A DNA stretch of 64,000 bases from Paramacrobiotus metropolitanus (lineage: Eukaryota; Tardigrada; Eutardigrada; Parachela; Macrobiotidae): NCBI RefSeq assembly GCF_019649055.1, contig NW_026570375.1, positions 1-64,000 of the forward strand. Direction: 5' to 3'. Below the pieces are notes generated by a model, which saw only the letters and a list, made by a program, of their open reading frames with translations, was not told the origin of the DNA and ran no database searches. Within the stretch, counting starts at the first letter, position 1, and every line of letters starts with the position of its first letter. Both the position numbers and the translations under genes were made by a program. Of this stretch, positions 11,668 through 24,014 are shown piece by piece.

Positions 11668-12670
11668 TTTCGCGGTAAAGGCAACCTGAAACTTATGTAA
11701 AAATGAGGCTTTAATGAAAATCAATCAAGATTATTGACGCGAAAAGTATTTCTACACACGCGAAGAAACGTTTCTATATCCAGCTGGTTGTCGGCTGACG
11801 ATAACCGGTTTCACCGATAGAGGCTTTTCTAACAGCTGTGCAAGATGACTCTGCACTTTGCAGTATGCTGTTGCCAGTGTGCACAGCATGTGTAAACCGA
11901 CCACCTCTTCACTTCCGGTTGTACTACAACAAAGCATGCGTTGTGGTACACTGGTACTTGAACTTTATAGCGTGCAAAAATACTCATTACTCTCAACTTG
12001 ACGAAATAATATCCATATTAACTATTACTGATGAGATTTAAAATCATGCAGCAGAAAAAGCGACAGCAAGCACGTAATAATTATAACACCGTAATACTGC
12101 ATGAAAATGCCGCAGTTTAGTTTATTATAGTTCTGCAAAGTTAATTCTACAATAGTATACTCGTATCAATATTGGCAGTCCTACTTGTATTTTTATCACA
12201 GCGTTCCTTTCTGTAACGAACGAACCTAAAATTGACCGTACGAGATAATTACCTATTTTGCTGCAAAATTTATACTGTACAAATTTGTAGCAGCCAGAAT
12301 GTGCCCCAAAGACATACAAAACACATAACATCAAAACAACGGCAACGGGAACACTTCACAATGGTGTATTTTTTGCAGTGCGAGGTCAAAGTGTATTGGC
12401 GCAAGCGGGTTCAGGGCAGTTGGGAGCCGTATCATGTCTATTTTATTAGGAGTCTAATTGTATCATTGTATGTAATAAGCTTATAAGGCTGCAGTAATAA
12501 TTTAAGCTGCAAAACATTACAGGTATTTGGGTTTGTAAATGTTTATGCTTGCACAATTATTTGCAACCCGTAAAATTGATACATAAATAATATTCATCAA
12601 AAGAAAGTAACTACCGAGACTATACTAAAGTGTCCCGATTTCGCTGGCTGGATACGAAAACGGTGCTATA
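11668..12670. other. Intergenic, between GST 2 and the lipocalin-like gene
   Basis: This contains the divergent promoter space for GST 2 (minus) and the lipocalin-like gene (plus). A short plus-strand ORF at about 12361-12486 has no recognisable features. Nothing else could be supported. Confidence 0.4.
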
Positions 12671-13994
12671 ATGGAAATTGCAGCAGCACATTTTGTCCTG
12701 GTACTTGTCTTCCTGCCTATCGGTACGTGTAACGGTACTTCTGTGTCACTCTAACGAAAATTCCTGGTCGCCAGTATACATACAATCGAATTCCTTAATT
12801 TTATTTCATGCACACTGTTACAGACTTGGTCTATGTATTCACATTATCTCATAGCATTCTGAACCAACAGTTCTTACTGCTGTATTTGTATGTATTTAAG
12901 TGTTGCTGTAACGAAGGAAGTACGATGTAATTATTTTCAGGAGATTCCCAAAAGAGCCCTTTGTACCAAACCGGCAATGCGTACGTGAACTATAGCAGTC
13001 CTTCTCGCTACCGGTGTGGCGTACCTAACGTTATTCCCAATATACCCATTATTCCAGAGCAGGTACTTACTGGCGCATGGTTTCAGAAGTTCTTGTATGC
13101 AACCAAATTACGCACATGACACTGTGTTTTTTTTTTCAAATTTCAGTATCTGGGTACGTGGTATTTATACCGCAATAACTACGATGGAACCCCAGTGAAT
13201 GGAAGAATGAACTTCGAATTCCTCGGAAATGATTATGCTTTATACGTCAATCAGCGTGCAGTATCCCAGCTGGTCACCGTGATGTTCAATGATTCTCCGG
13301 ATCCCAACAAACCTCACTGCACTGCGGAAACCTGGGTGGGGAAGGTCATCGCCAAAGGGGCTCTTCAAGGTCTCCAATGGATAAATAATGCAGATACCCC
13401 AGGTACGAACCTTGTCGTGCTTGAGCTTTTGGAATCGAATCTTTGGCGCCGTTAGTTTTGCTCTAGTGTATCAAAATACTCTAACTATTACTAATTATTA
13501 CGCTAACAGTACGCAAAGTATTCAAGCATCCGCACTACAGTTTCTACCAGCAACAAGAGTAAATGAACCTTTACCATTTTCACCTGTTTCGGATGGATAT
13601 TTTGTTTTTCCGATAGTTTTCGGATAGATATACAGATACGTCTTCGGATAGTATTTTGTTTGTCGTAGTTGAAGGATTCTATCAAACGGTGTACTTCGAA
13701 CCGGATAGTGTGTTCCTCAAGTATACCTGCGCCAAACCCAACTTCAATACCGGTATTTGCGAAAAACCACTTTTCGACGCCTTCACGCGAACACGATGGA
13801 CGCAACTGGATGCGAGTACACTGTACCGCATAGACCAAAACTTTAATATTGCATTGTCCCCGTTTTGCATGTCCGCCCAGGATCTGCCTCGTAAGGATCA
13901 AAATGCAAATTTTCTCGAATGCCCGACTCCGCCATTACCGAACTGCTCTGCCAATATTGCTCGTGGATATCGCGCTGCAGCAGCAGCTTCTTAA
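12671..13994 (+). CDS. Secreted lipocalin-like protein
   Basis: Four exons, 12671-12722, 12941-13062, 13147-13402 and 13669-13994, join in phase to give 251 residues. Residues 1-17 are a signal peptide with a hydrophobic core (HFVLVLVFLPIG). Exon 3 opens with YLGTWYLYRNN, which resembles the lipocalin GxW motif at the first beta strand. Exon 4 has VFLKYTCAKPNF followed by a Cys/Arg segment, like the later lipocalin strands of ApoD-type proteins. Several cysteines suggest disulfides. Lipocalins carry small hydrophobic ligands outside the cell (family knowledge). The assignment rests on two motifs only, so another secreted beta-barrel family remains possible. The gene ends in an Ala-rich tail. 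Intron 3 holds three ttcggatag words just before its acceptor. Confidence 0.62.
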
Positions 13995-14848
13995 ATACTT
14001 GTTGTTTGTCTCTGGCCTTTAGTCATTTATACAGTAATAATTTCTTCTATGGCTTAAGAAATATGGCTGCAAACACAGAATGGAAAATCTTTCTTGTACA
14101 CACTGAAAGTTGCTCGAATACAGTATGCGCATTTTTTGCTGATTAATTTTAACCATTCGCTAAAATTTTTATTTGCACGCGTAGCTCTGCCCAGTTTGAT
14201 CCGTATATTGTCTATCAAGCCGCAAAATGCACTTTATGGTCGAAAAGTCAAGATCTGAATGCACAAACAATATGAACGTTGTACGTCTCGCTAACGCAAC
14301 GTACCGAGATATTTTTACAACAATGATCATCGAACCGTAAAAACCGCTTTTCACCTCCCGAGACAAAACGTATCAATGTCGTGGTATCCGGCTTAAAAAG
14401 GCTCGTAAACTGCAATCATTCGTGAAAGCAAAGCCAAAAGGTCTGACAAATAAGGAGATTTACTGCTTGCGCAGTTCGTAACAGACTAACAGTTGTGTCT
14501 GTTAATTGTTATAGTGAAATGGATACAGTTTCAATCAAATAATTTTACTATGCGGTTCGATCCACTGTATTGTGCGCGGTGGCCTAAATTAACAATGCTT
14601 ACACAAGTGAGCAAATAAATAAGTATATGCTCGCCGTAATTGCTGGACTTCCAGCATCGGACTGAGCGCAAACAATTTTTTGGTCATGACTGAGTACAAA
14701 ATAACAAAGCAAATAACAGCAGATGCAAGCGACAATTTTTGCATGCGTTTCATTTCGCGCTTTGGATAACTTCGACCCGTGTACATTTCAAGAGCAGTCA
14801 CACAATCACTGCATCTCTTAAAGCAAACATTAACGCTATTTCAGCAGG
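13995..14848. other. Intergenic, upstream of HAD phosphatase 1
   Basis: No gene could be supported. A short minus-strand ORF around 14589-14801 has one hydrophobic stretch but no other sign of being real. The gap probably holds the promoter of the HAD gene, whose ATG is preceded by a possible acceptor (ttcag) at about 14844, so a 5' non-coding exon is possible. Confidence 0.35.
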
Positions 14849-16198
14849 ATGCGCCGGTTACTCGCTGCTTTAGCGTGTTTTCTTAGCAGCGTTACTGGAC
14901 AATCACTACCTCTGTTTTACGGTGCCGAATCACCAGATTACAACATCGCCGCTATCAACAATGTCCTTAATTCCGTGTCATACATACGCCAACCGGGAGA
15001 AGCGTATGCACTGTATGACTGGGACAACACCTGTATGTATGGCGACATTTCCGAATCGTCCATCTACTATCAAGTCCAGAATCTCAATTTCCGTATTCTC
15101 CCGGAGCAATTTGCTACCGTCTTCGCCATGGGATATAACGCGAGTAACGGTGATCAGTGTTTACCGCAAGGCATCAATACGGTTATCGGGAAGTCAGCAA
15201 CCCAGGCACTTACACTGCAGTCACTGATACAAGATGTTTCTCAAGATTATTTGAAACTTTTTTACGCTTACATCGGTCCAACGTACAACCTGCAATCCAC
15301 AACCGCTCCGCCTTGCTTTACAACAACGCTGCAGGCCAACATGACCTTAGCTGCCGTTCGCCAAACAACGGAATATAACGATTTTGTCGCTAAATTCGGA
15401 AACCTTGTTTTTGCACTGGAAAATACCAACGGCGGGGATGATTTTCTTCCGTGTGCTCAGAATCTAGCAATGACAACTTTACCGCAGTTATTAGTTGGCA
15501 TGACCGAAGCCGAGATCAAGGATCTTATTCGTCAGAGTATCCGCTACAACTTGAACGCGGCCATTAGCACCCTGTCGTTCACCTCGTCCAATGGGATTCA
15601 AGGGAGCTATCCAACGGGTGTGCGCATCTTCAACGGCCAGGAAGCCAGCATGCGGGCATTCCAGGGACGCAACATGAGCGTCTACGTTATCTCCGCATCG
15701 CCGCAGTATTTCGTCGATGTGGCCGCCACCTTCTACTCCCTGACGTACAACGTCCCTAAGAATAATATTCTCGGGGTGCGGTTTACCATGGACAACGGGA
15801 AATTCACCGGGAAGTTGGTGGGCGGGGACTACCCCATCACGTGGGGACCGGGAAAAGCAACGGTTACCAATAATATTATTCGTCCGCGACACAACGGCAA
15901 AGCGCCCGTTTGGGGTAGCGGAGATTCGCAAGGAGACTGTGCGTTTCTGGCGCTGGTGCAGGATGGTATCGTTCTGGTCAATAATCGGTTACAAACGATA
16001 GGCAACTGTATGCAGCAACTGTATGAGAAAGCTTGTCAGCTGTTCAATCAAGTGGATTCAGCTACCAATACTCGATATTTACTGCAAGGTCAAGACAAGC
16101 AGCTCGGATCGTGGATCAACTCCGGATGGACGACCAAAGACGGGGTAACCTACACTTCCGGCACAAATTCCGATTGTAGTGCATACAAGTTTATTTAA
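14849..16198 (+). CDS. Secreted HAD-superfamily phosphatase (copy 1)
   Basis: A single exon encoding 449 residues. Residues 1-18 are a signal peptide (LLAALACFLSSVTG). HAD motif I is DWDNT at 57-61, with Asp57 as expected nucleophile and Asp59 as acid/base. Motif II is the Ser of SASPQ at 282-286. A motif III Lys is K336 or K351. Motif IV is GDSQGD at 358-363. The large segment between motifs I and II is a cap domain. This layout resembles secreted phosphorylcholine-phosphatase-like HADs (family knowledge), so a small phosphorylated substrate outside the cell is plausible; the true substrate is unknown. It lacks introns in the coding region. A paralogue lies at 49180-51344. A more distant hydrolase of the same fold is the alternative. 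Confidence 0.85.
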   Translation: MRRLLAALACFLSSVTGQSLPLFYGAESPDYNIAAINNVLNSVSYIRQPGEAYALYDWDNTCMYGDISESSIYYQVQNLNFRILPEQFATVFAMGYNASNGDQCLPQGINTVIGKSATQALTLQSLIQDVSQDYLKLFYAYIGPTYNLQSTTAPPCFTTTLQANMTLAAVRQTTEYNDFVAKFGNLVFALENTNGGDDFLPCAQNLAMTTLPQLLVGMTEAEIKDLIRQSIRYNLNAAISTLSFTSSNGIQGSYPTGVRIFNGQEASMRAFQGRNMSVYVISASPQYFVDVAATFYSLTYNVPKNNILGVRFTMDNGKFTGKLVGGDYPITWGPGKATVTNNIIRPRHNGKAPVWGSGDSQGDCAFLALVQDGIVLVNNRLQTIGNCMQQLYEKACQLFNQVDSATNTRYLLQGQDKQLGSWINSGWTTKDGVTYTSGTNSDCSAYKFI

Positions 16199-17337
16199 TT
16201 CAACCTCTCAGAGTTCAGTATCTTGCCTGGTACGTGAGTTGCGTAGAGGCTTTGTTCCAAGGAGTATATCTTATTTGCATGTTTTGTATAAAGCGATATC
16301 GTTTGCCGACGTACAGATTACCTGTAAACAGTAACTGAACGTAGTGTCAATATACTTTGCGCAGCTACACACAGCCTAACTTGAAACCGCGGGGTAATAC
16401 TCGTGCGGAAAATAGTTGCACGGTCAAACCCAGAAAACCTTATTATTTCTATAAGTCCGACTATGGACAGTACTGAAATCGCTTCTGCATGTCACTGCTG
16501 CATCTGAATTGCGGTTGCTTGAAAGTTTTCGTGTAACATACTGTTAAACCAAATTTTCGAGTGAAGCAAGTGCAACTGCTATCACTATGTGTACATACGC
16601 AAAACATCCCAAATTTAAGAACTTCTGCTGCCCTTTGATACTGTACCTCTATAATTATGCTGTAGTGTTAGTTATCAATGGTGCTACAAAAAATGTGCTT
16701 CTAAGAATGTTCTTTGTTTGAGTACTCGTACGTGTGTTTGGAATGTCTATAATTGCAGCGCTGTACAACACCACGCGGCACAAAGATACCGTCATATGAT
16801 CATGCTATAATACATAATTACATATATCATGCTCGTATATGGTTGACCTGTAGTCAATGTAGTGGCGATTCCGTCGTTTGTGGCATGACCGCTTCGGCGG
16901 AAAACTGGTTCCGGTCTTCTGGCAAGACATCCAACTCCAGGTAACGAGTTTTTAATTTAGTGACATACTGGCAACTTCTATCCAGTCGACTTTATAACCA
17001 ATTAAGCCATACCAAAAATGTAAAAGAGAGAAACATGAAACTCGTACTCTGTACAGAGCTGATATGCATGATGCAGCTTGGTTGTTCGCGTTCCGATAGC
17101 TGTCTTTTGCACAGTTATTATTGTTGTATTAAGGGGGATATTAGTAGTACATTTAAAATTTGCTTCTGTCGCATTCGTATTTCGTACACTGCATAGCGCA
17201 CATGCATCATGCGTTACAGAAAAAATATTAAAACAAAAGTTGTACTGTATACTATATGAATATGTAACTACGTTATCCCAACTTATTCGATAAAATCTTG
17301 CTTACTTCTGCGCTCGAATAAACAGATATGCGTAGGG
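16199..17337. other. Intergenic after HAD phosphatase 1
   Basis: No coding feature, RNA or repeat could be supported. Short ORFs at 16753-17293 look like chance frames. Confidence 0.4.
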
Positions 17338-17829
17338 GCAGTGTGCGTTCATCACGGCACGGCAAAAGAAGAAGCAAGTGCTACGAGTGCCATCTTGGAA
17401 AAAGTGGACACATCCACTCGTCTCATATCAACATCCGTCCAATTATATTCACTGCCATCGGACCGGAAACCAGAGTACCTACAAAACTGCACGAATAAAT
17501 TTTAAGTAAGCCTTCCGTTAATTCTTTGCCAAACCTACAGCTGAAAGAAGCGTCGAACTGAGCGCCACTGATTCAGATAATCCAGAACGTTCACCCAGCG
17601 CCGACAGACTGACCGTACGTGATCGTACACGGTTGCATCAATCGGAGGATGGTGCATCTCCGCCGCTGCTAAAAACTTGCGAAGTATGCCGGTTTTGTCA
17701 TATTCGGAATGCAGAATTAGATACGGGATCGTAATCGGAAACGTATGACATTTATCTGACTTCCTGGCCCAACCAAGTACTTCCCCTGGGCACTCGGCGT
17801 AATCGAACAATTCATCCATATTACAAGTA

Positions 17830-18774
17830 CGAGGGTTACTCGGAAAGTAATGATAACTATCGCACGATTTTTTATTGCATCAGCGCTTTCCTCGTATTTT
17901 CTCAAAACAATGTCCCTTAATCTCTATACAACGCAAACAGCTAAACAGCCACTCATCAAACGTTTTCGAAAAGAAATTAGGCGGTATCTTAGAGATCGGT
18001 GTACTGATATTTTCTTCCAGTTATTCATAATTTCAAACTTTTTGCCCCGCAACAATTTTTTCAAGCCAGGAAATATTTGGAACAGATAAAGGACTAAGGT
18101 AAACTAAGAAAAATAATGTGGAACGATAATTTTACTCCAGGCCGAGAAAAAAATAAATCAGGGACGGGGTGCTTATCTGTGGATTTTCGCGATATTGCAC
18201 CACACGGATGATACCGTGCCAGAAACCATTTTCTTCTGCGTTATCAGTAAGCAGCTGCAGCACACTCTCGACACCTTTCCTTCCATAATGATTAGACCCT
18301 CTGCTATTGCTTCGGGGTCGGAAAAGGATCCTTCTCGATCAGGGTTTTGACTATGATTACTTTTCGAAAGTGGAAACTCAAAAAATATTCCAAAATTTGA
18401 GCACCGTTGTCAAAACGGAGTGCTCAGTGGGAGTTCGCTGGAACCAACTGGCAACATCAGCAAAGAATGGTCCTTATTAAGGCGACAGAACAGGCAATAC
18501 AGCATGAAAAATTCTACACTTCTCTCTGCAAATCAATTTTTCGAAATAATATCATGAAAACTGGCCAGTAATTAAGGCAACGCTTTCAGTGATCAGTGAA
18601 AAATCAGCGCTACCCAGCCATGTTCAGAGCCTTGCTAGCCGCCAACCTTAGGCGGTATGGCCACGGCCATTGCCCTATGATCTAGTTATGAATGCTACAG
18701 TTTTTAAAAAATCAGTGCATAATTTTATGATTATTAACTGATACTGATTATCATTACTTTCCGAGTAACCCTCG
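17830..18774. mobile_element. TA-flanked inverted-repeat element, mariner-like
   Basis: The terminal inverted repeats are about 25 bp (cgagggttactcggaaagta at the left, its complement at the right). They are flanked by TA at 17828-17829 and 18775-18776. Length is 945 bp. The uninterrupted site is visible in paralogue B near 45172-45190 (ttacttgcaatattctg against ttacaagtaatatcctg when the element is removed from A). No intact transposase was seen, so the copy is non-autonomous or decayed. The end sequence resembles mariner termini in style (inference). Confidence 0.78.
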
Positions 18775-20466
18775 TAATATCCTGCACCGTATAATTCCGC
18801 AGAACCACACACCGACAAACGGTGATGAGTTTGGTTAAATTATGACATTTCCACACAGGCTCTGCATTTTGATCTGTAGGTTCCGGCGAGCTGTAGGTGG
18901 CAGAGTATTTCGTAATACCTTCCTCTGTGAAGCCATCTTTAATTAGGATATAGTGTAGCTGAATCGATTTGGCGGTCAGTAGCGCTACGAATATGCCCGT
19001 AACGTTACGGTGGTTAACTCTGTGAAATGGGGATCATCGATTATAGTCAGGCTTTCCGTTTCAGCGGTAACGGCTTCGTTTAGGGCCCAGGTTAAGCTAT
19101 ATACGCTGTCGCAGCGAAGAATATAATCACAGAATGCTTTCGGCAGTGTTGAGCCTTCAATATGACAACGTGTCGGCTAGCGAGTCGGTCGGATAAAAGC
19201 TGATGCCACAAGATGCAGACCCTTTGAACAACTTTCGCTGTTATCATAGTTTGGTGTGTTATGCTTTTTCTAATGCATAAAAATTGGCACTAACAAAGTA
19301 CACACTTAACTGGGAGAACCAAACACGAACTCAAACACACTTAATTGGGAGAACCATTCCGTACCTTTATGCCTTGGCCTTAGTGTGCAGGTCCAAGCTG
19401 AAGAGAACGTAGGCCACAATCGAATGCGTCACAATGCCGATCCATCCCTCGTTATCTACAATTTCATAAAGCGAACGTTACTTTTCTGATAAAAAGTTTT
19501 GCTTCTGTAATCGCAAGCTGGAGAGAAAGGCAAAAAGGTCCAAAAATTAATAAATCGACATTTATATTTTTGTTATTTTATTTTTCAATAAAAATGTTCC
19601 GTAAAATTCGGGACAAAACTTGAGAAGCACGTTTTACTGTTTTTCTCAAGCAGCGTTTTAGCTTGGGTTCTATGTTATATTTTTATGATAGAAATATAAG
19701 CATACCGAAACTTGATAGTTGCGGGACTTCAGCAACTGCATTATCTAACTGTAGCTGCTTCGGAACAGAGTAAAATCTCTCACACACTTGAGTTAAGTTA
19801 TCCAGATTCCATTCGGCACGCCCGTTATATGAATCGCCACGGACCTGGGCGCAGATAAAACGGAGAAAATCTCCCCTCACAGCAACGTAGATTCGGTATG
19901 CTACGTAGCGGTTACCAGAAGCATAGCCTCCCATTCTTCCCAACGGGATTTCTGCGGCCTTGGTCAGGCATTTACGTATGGCAGTCACATCCAGCTTCTT
20001 AATCCGGTGAGCATTGGTGAAAGGTACGGTAAATTTGCGATAGTACACTCCGCTAGTTTTCTTGTAGAGGGGTGGCCCATCAAAAGCGGGATCAATCGGG
20101 GTGGCAATCTGCCATAGGTGAGCCACCATACGCTGCGGCATAGTCCCCTCGCTTCCGGGGTCCAGCTGGACAACGAATAGATTCAATTCAGTCGTTGGTT
20201 TAAGGAGTTGGGCTGGTCGATAAACATGTGGTCCGTTCGGTGTGTTGCGCAGCGCTATTTGTACGCCACTTCCTTGTCCAATATGTACCACATTTCTGGA
20301 TCCCTTACAAAGCGTTGAGCGCGGACGTGATGTGAGTGGATCCAGCTGGCGGGAGCCGTTGTGGAATCGAAATTAACAAACATGAGATCCTCATCGATAT
20401 CCTGCACGTATCCCAGCCACCATTCCCCGGTGTCTCGCTGCACCATCACCGTGTTCCCGTAATTAA

Positions 20467-21142
20467 GGGAAGTGGCCCGGTACATGGTACCAAATTCGTG
20501 TACATGCACGAAACCTTTCACTTTCGCGCACTCCCAAACCCTTTTTCTCTTGTTTTATGACATTCTGTAGCCAAATGATTCGTATACACTGGCCCGAAAA
20601 CCGTTTGCGCACGCAACATCCGGTTCGGGAGTTATGGCTGTTCGCAAATTCCAGAAAGTTTAAATGCATTCCGGTGTACCAAAAGTCTCATTATGGACCG
20701 ATTTCATTCAAATTTTGCACGTAAATGGACAGGGCCATGAAGATCGTTTTTACACCGATCCAGACTTCCACGATTTTTTTCGAATTTTAAAACGAATTTT
20801 AAAATTTTTGAAATCCATTTTAAAATTTGAAAATCATCTTAGAACAGTGGATCGGTGTAAAAACGTTCTTCGTGGTTATGTGCATTTACGTGCAAAATCT
20901 AAAAGAGATCGGTCCATAATGAGACTTTTAGTACACCTGAATGCATTTAAACTTTTTGGAATTTTCATACAGCCATAACTCCCGAACCGTATGTTGCGCG
21001 CACAAATTGTTTTCACGCTTGTGTATACAAATCATCTGGCTACACAATGCCACAAACCGAAACAAAAATGTGCTTGCGAGTGCGCGAAGTGAAAGTTTCC
21101 GTGCATGTACACGAATTTGGTACATGTACCGGGCCACTTCCC
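20467..21142. mobile_element. TTAA-flanked foldback element with arms of about 300 bp
   Basis: The two arms (about 20467-20763 and 20851-21142) are imperfect reverse complements along their whole length, separated by an AT-rich loop of about 87 bp. The ends are gggaagtggcccggtacatg and its complement. TTAA lies at both borders (20463-20466 and 21143-21146). In paralogue B the same place reads ttga with no insert, so this is a clean insertion inside a former exon. TTAA targets are typical of piggyBac and some Kolobok elements (established knowledge); the mobiliser here is not known. Confidence 0.88.
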
Positions 21143-22205
21143 TTAATCTCGCGTGGCCCGCACGCTATACCTCGAAAAGGATACGATGTTTAATAGTTTA
21201 ATAGTTTCATCTCGGTAGCAGGTAACCCATTAACCTGCTGTGTTTTGCATACACAGCATGGGAATTTAAACCTGGCCGAACACAACACACGCTCATTACC
21301 AAATCCGCTACAGAAGGCATATGATACAACACAGCTCAGAATTGCAAGCATTATTTGACTCATGCACTGGCACACTAGACAATGGCTAAGCACTGACATA
21401 AACGTGTATAAAGCACGCAGACTAAACGCTATAGACAACAAGATCCGTATCGTTCGGCCGTATCCGTAGTTGAATGAGGAATGGAGCGCGGGTGCTTTAT
21501 CCTGATGCGACGAGCGAGTTGAACCATGGAGGATCCGTTTAAGCCCAGGCGTCGAAGAAACGTACACGCCACTCAGTACGGTCAGCGCTGATGCCGACTA
21601 ACCACGTCGCACAAAGCCTTGCGGGCCATGCACTCGCAGCCTGAACTCAGAGTGGTCACCCATCCAAATCCAAACCGCGCTCGATCTAGGCTATATTTCA
21701 AAATCCGAAGATCCATCCATTTAGCTACACGGAGTGTGGCTGTAAAGGCGCTCATGGCAGCGCAAGTCTATAAGGAAAATCTGATAAACGGGATTTGCGG
21801 AGTAATCCAATGTTGTTTGGTTAAAAACCTCAGCGCAGTTATCTTTAACATATCTATATACCAACCACCTGTACGAGTAGCCGAATCGAACTAAAGTTTA
21901 CGTTTGAAAGGTGACAGAATTCTTACTACTTGTACCCCTCAAATTACTGCGTCTAATTTTTGGCACTGGCTAATGTTAAATAAATGCTCTGCAGAGGGCA
22001 GGCTCTGGTTTGGAGAATCGTAGTCAGTCGCAACAAGTAACCGAGGATTTGCTCCGTTAACCGTTCGATATCCGTTATTCTACCTTCAAAGTTCAACTGC
22101 GCTCGCAAGCATAATGGAAACGATTCTGCTTGTGAAGTATTCAAATCATGTATGTGTTGCGATTCTGTGATTACAAACGGTGTGTTGACTGTGTTCTGTT
22201 GTTAG

Positions 22206-22540
22206 ATTTTAGTGAAGGAAGCGGTTAAGAATCCCGGCGCACAGATGGTGGAAAAGTTGTTCATTTTTAGTGGCTGTACAAAGCTGTACATGTCCCTGTA
22301 CATTGAAAAGCTGTACAAACAACATGGCTTCGCCGTCCCGAAGATCATTTTCTGGAATCTACGCGATACGCACAAGTCATTCCCGGTTGAAAAGATGCAG
22401 GTGGGCACTGCGCTGGTCAGTGGTTTTTTAGCGCAACTGATGAAGGGTTTCCTGGAGGCCAAGGAAGACAAATTCGATCCGAAAGCGATTATGGAGGATG
22501 TGTTGAGTATGACGGGGCTCGGGTGGCCGAAGTGGAGATA
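22206..22540 (+). pseudogene. DUF2828 / vWA-like C-terminal exon relic
   Basis: An open frame following a possible acceptor (gttgttag, ending 22205) encodes about 110 residues. It contains EKLFIFSG, then PKIIFWNLRDTHKSFPV, then VGTALVSGFLAQLMKGFLE. These match the C-terminal vWA-like part of DUF2828/DUF7788 proteins (FSDM, P-x-hhFWNLR..PV, hSGFS..hhK.FL). The Asp of the usual FSDM is replaced by Gly. No other exons of a DUF2828 protein were found around it, and the frame runs into a short local repeat (ttttgttagtatg, at about 22543 and 22573). I read it as a fragment, possibly a captured exon. Confidence 0.6.
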
Positions 22541-24014
22541 TTTTGTTAGTATGTTAGTATCATATAGATATTTTGTTAGTATGTGCTATGAGTATAAGAC
22601 TGCACAAATCGACAAACTTATACTGTGGCGTCGACATACTTATACTTATACTGTAAGATCTTTTATCACAAGCTGGAAAGTATTTGCTGGGCAACGATGT
22701 ATTCAAGTACAGTAATCGCGAGATTCGCACGCAGAACGAGAACAAATGCCTGCGTTTTTCAACTGAAGTTGATAATTAAAGCAACGAGTCAGGCCGACTG
22801 ACGGTCCATTATTGATTTATGTACCTCATCACTACTAGACTTAATAACATCACTGAAGATCAGTACCTCACGTAAAGAACCATTTTGTCAGACCAATTAC
22901 CATTTCATAGCGACGGTACGTACGACGGGATAAGTGGTGGGAAAGGTTTCCCGAGAGGATTTTGCCACGGACTGGAGTGAGGAGCACGTAGCTGTAGGCT
23001 ATAGGTCAGAGTCAGGTACGGCAATGAATTCAGTGTTGTTATAACTGTACTTATACATTGTTCTTTACTGTACAGTACCGTGTGGGCAGTACTCCTTGGT
23101 AGTTCTGACGTGTCCAGAATTTTTAAAAAATTAGAGACTGAGCATGGATATTTCTTGATAAGGTGTGGGTTTGTTTTTGCAAAAAATTAAAGTTAAAATT
23201 CGGCTGCGGTTTCCTGCGTTGTAGGTTGTACCGCAGAAATGTGACTAAAAAAGTTGCATAGACCATGAACTATCATACAGAAATAAGAAAAAGATTTTCG
23301 GATTCAATGGTAGCAAAGGGGAATTTTTTGTTAGTGCCCACACTTGGTGGGATTGACTTGTAATCTGATCGGCAATGGGCGAGTTGGGGTGACAAAACAC
23401 GAATTTAATGGTTAAAGCGTTATGCTGTACGTAATGTAATTTTCCGGAGCGGACTGACAGCAGATGGGAGTCGGTTAAACTAGAATACATAATTACAAAG
23501 ACTAGTCTTTGTACACTATTTAGTTTACGGCTTGTTTTCGTCCGGTCTATGGAAAGTCTGTAACCAAAATGTTACACGGTTCTAAATTACCGTGTTTTGT
23601 TGCAGCCTGTCATGCAGCAAAAGCAATATTCGTAAAGATGATTAAAAGTTAATAAAAAGTCGGCAATTTTGTAAAACAGTTTAAAATGATGGAAAATTAA
23701 GATGCTTCATATGAATAATGAATGATACAAAAGTTTGGGGTTCAAAATCCGGTCAGAATACGGTTGTGCACGATTTCAGTTGGCACATATTTTGGGTAGT
23801 GTGGTATAACTTTTCAAAAATTGGTGTTTAAGTTTAGTAGCTGACAAAATTTGTGATATAATGTGGTTTGCCTTTGGTTTATGTGAAATCCTTGCTGTAC
23901 AAATGGTTAACAAACAGCAATCAAAAAACGGAGACCGGCATGTTGTTACGGTACTTGGTATCTGTTGTCGATCTAAACGCTGGATTCATATAAAAAGGTA
24001 CTTGTAGGTAACGA
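22541..24014. other. Gap with a segment shared with the Helitron flank
   Basis: A small open stretch at about 22676-22780 could be a 3' exon of something unknown. Its neighbourhood gives no further support. The part at about 23436-23585 is clearly similar, in reverse, to about 44335-44500 beside the Helitron: shared words include ttttccggag, agactagtct, acggcttgtttt, tctatggaaa and gtaaccaaaatgttac. No gene is evident in 23000-24014. Confidence 0.55.

Larger units (their letters stand above)
17338..22140 (-). pseudogene. Pseudogene A of a GEWWLGYVQD-type / F-box-like family
   Basis: Minus-strand gene remains are colinear with pseudogene B (44637-48420). From 5' to 3' (high to low coordinates) the pieces are about 21900-22140, 21750-21900, 21147-21190, 20462-19683, about 19200-18776, and 17829-17338. 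Recognisable blocks are GEWWLGYVQDIDEDLMF followed by PASWIHSHHVRA, then KFTVPFTNAHRIKKLDVTAIR. A 3' block contains VCRRWVNVLDY, which resembles the end of an F-box. Breaks: a TTAA-flanked foldback at 20467-21142, a TA-flanked element at 17830-18774, an extra stretch of about 550 bp at 21190-21745, and a deletion of about 19 bp near 20263 that shifts the frame relative to B. I cannot name the molecular function. The short tandem blocks suggest a multi-copy lineage-specific family. Confidence 0.7.

Noticed and set aside
15491-15931. Minus-strand ORF of 146 codons
   Set aside because: Antisense to the HAD phosphatase catalytic region.
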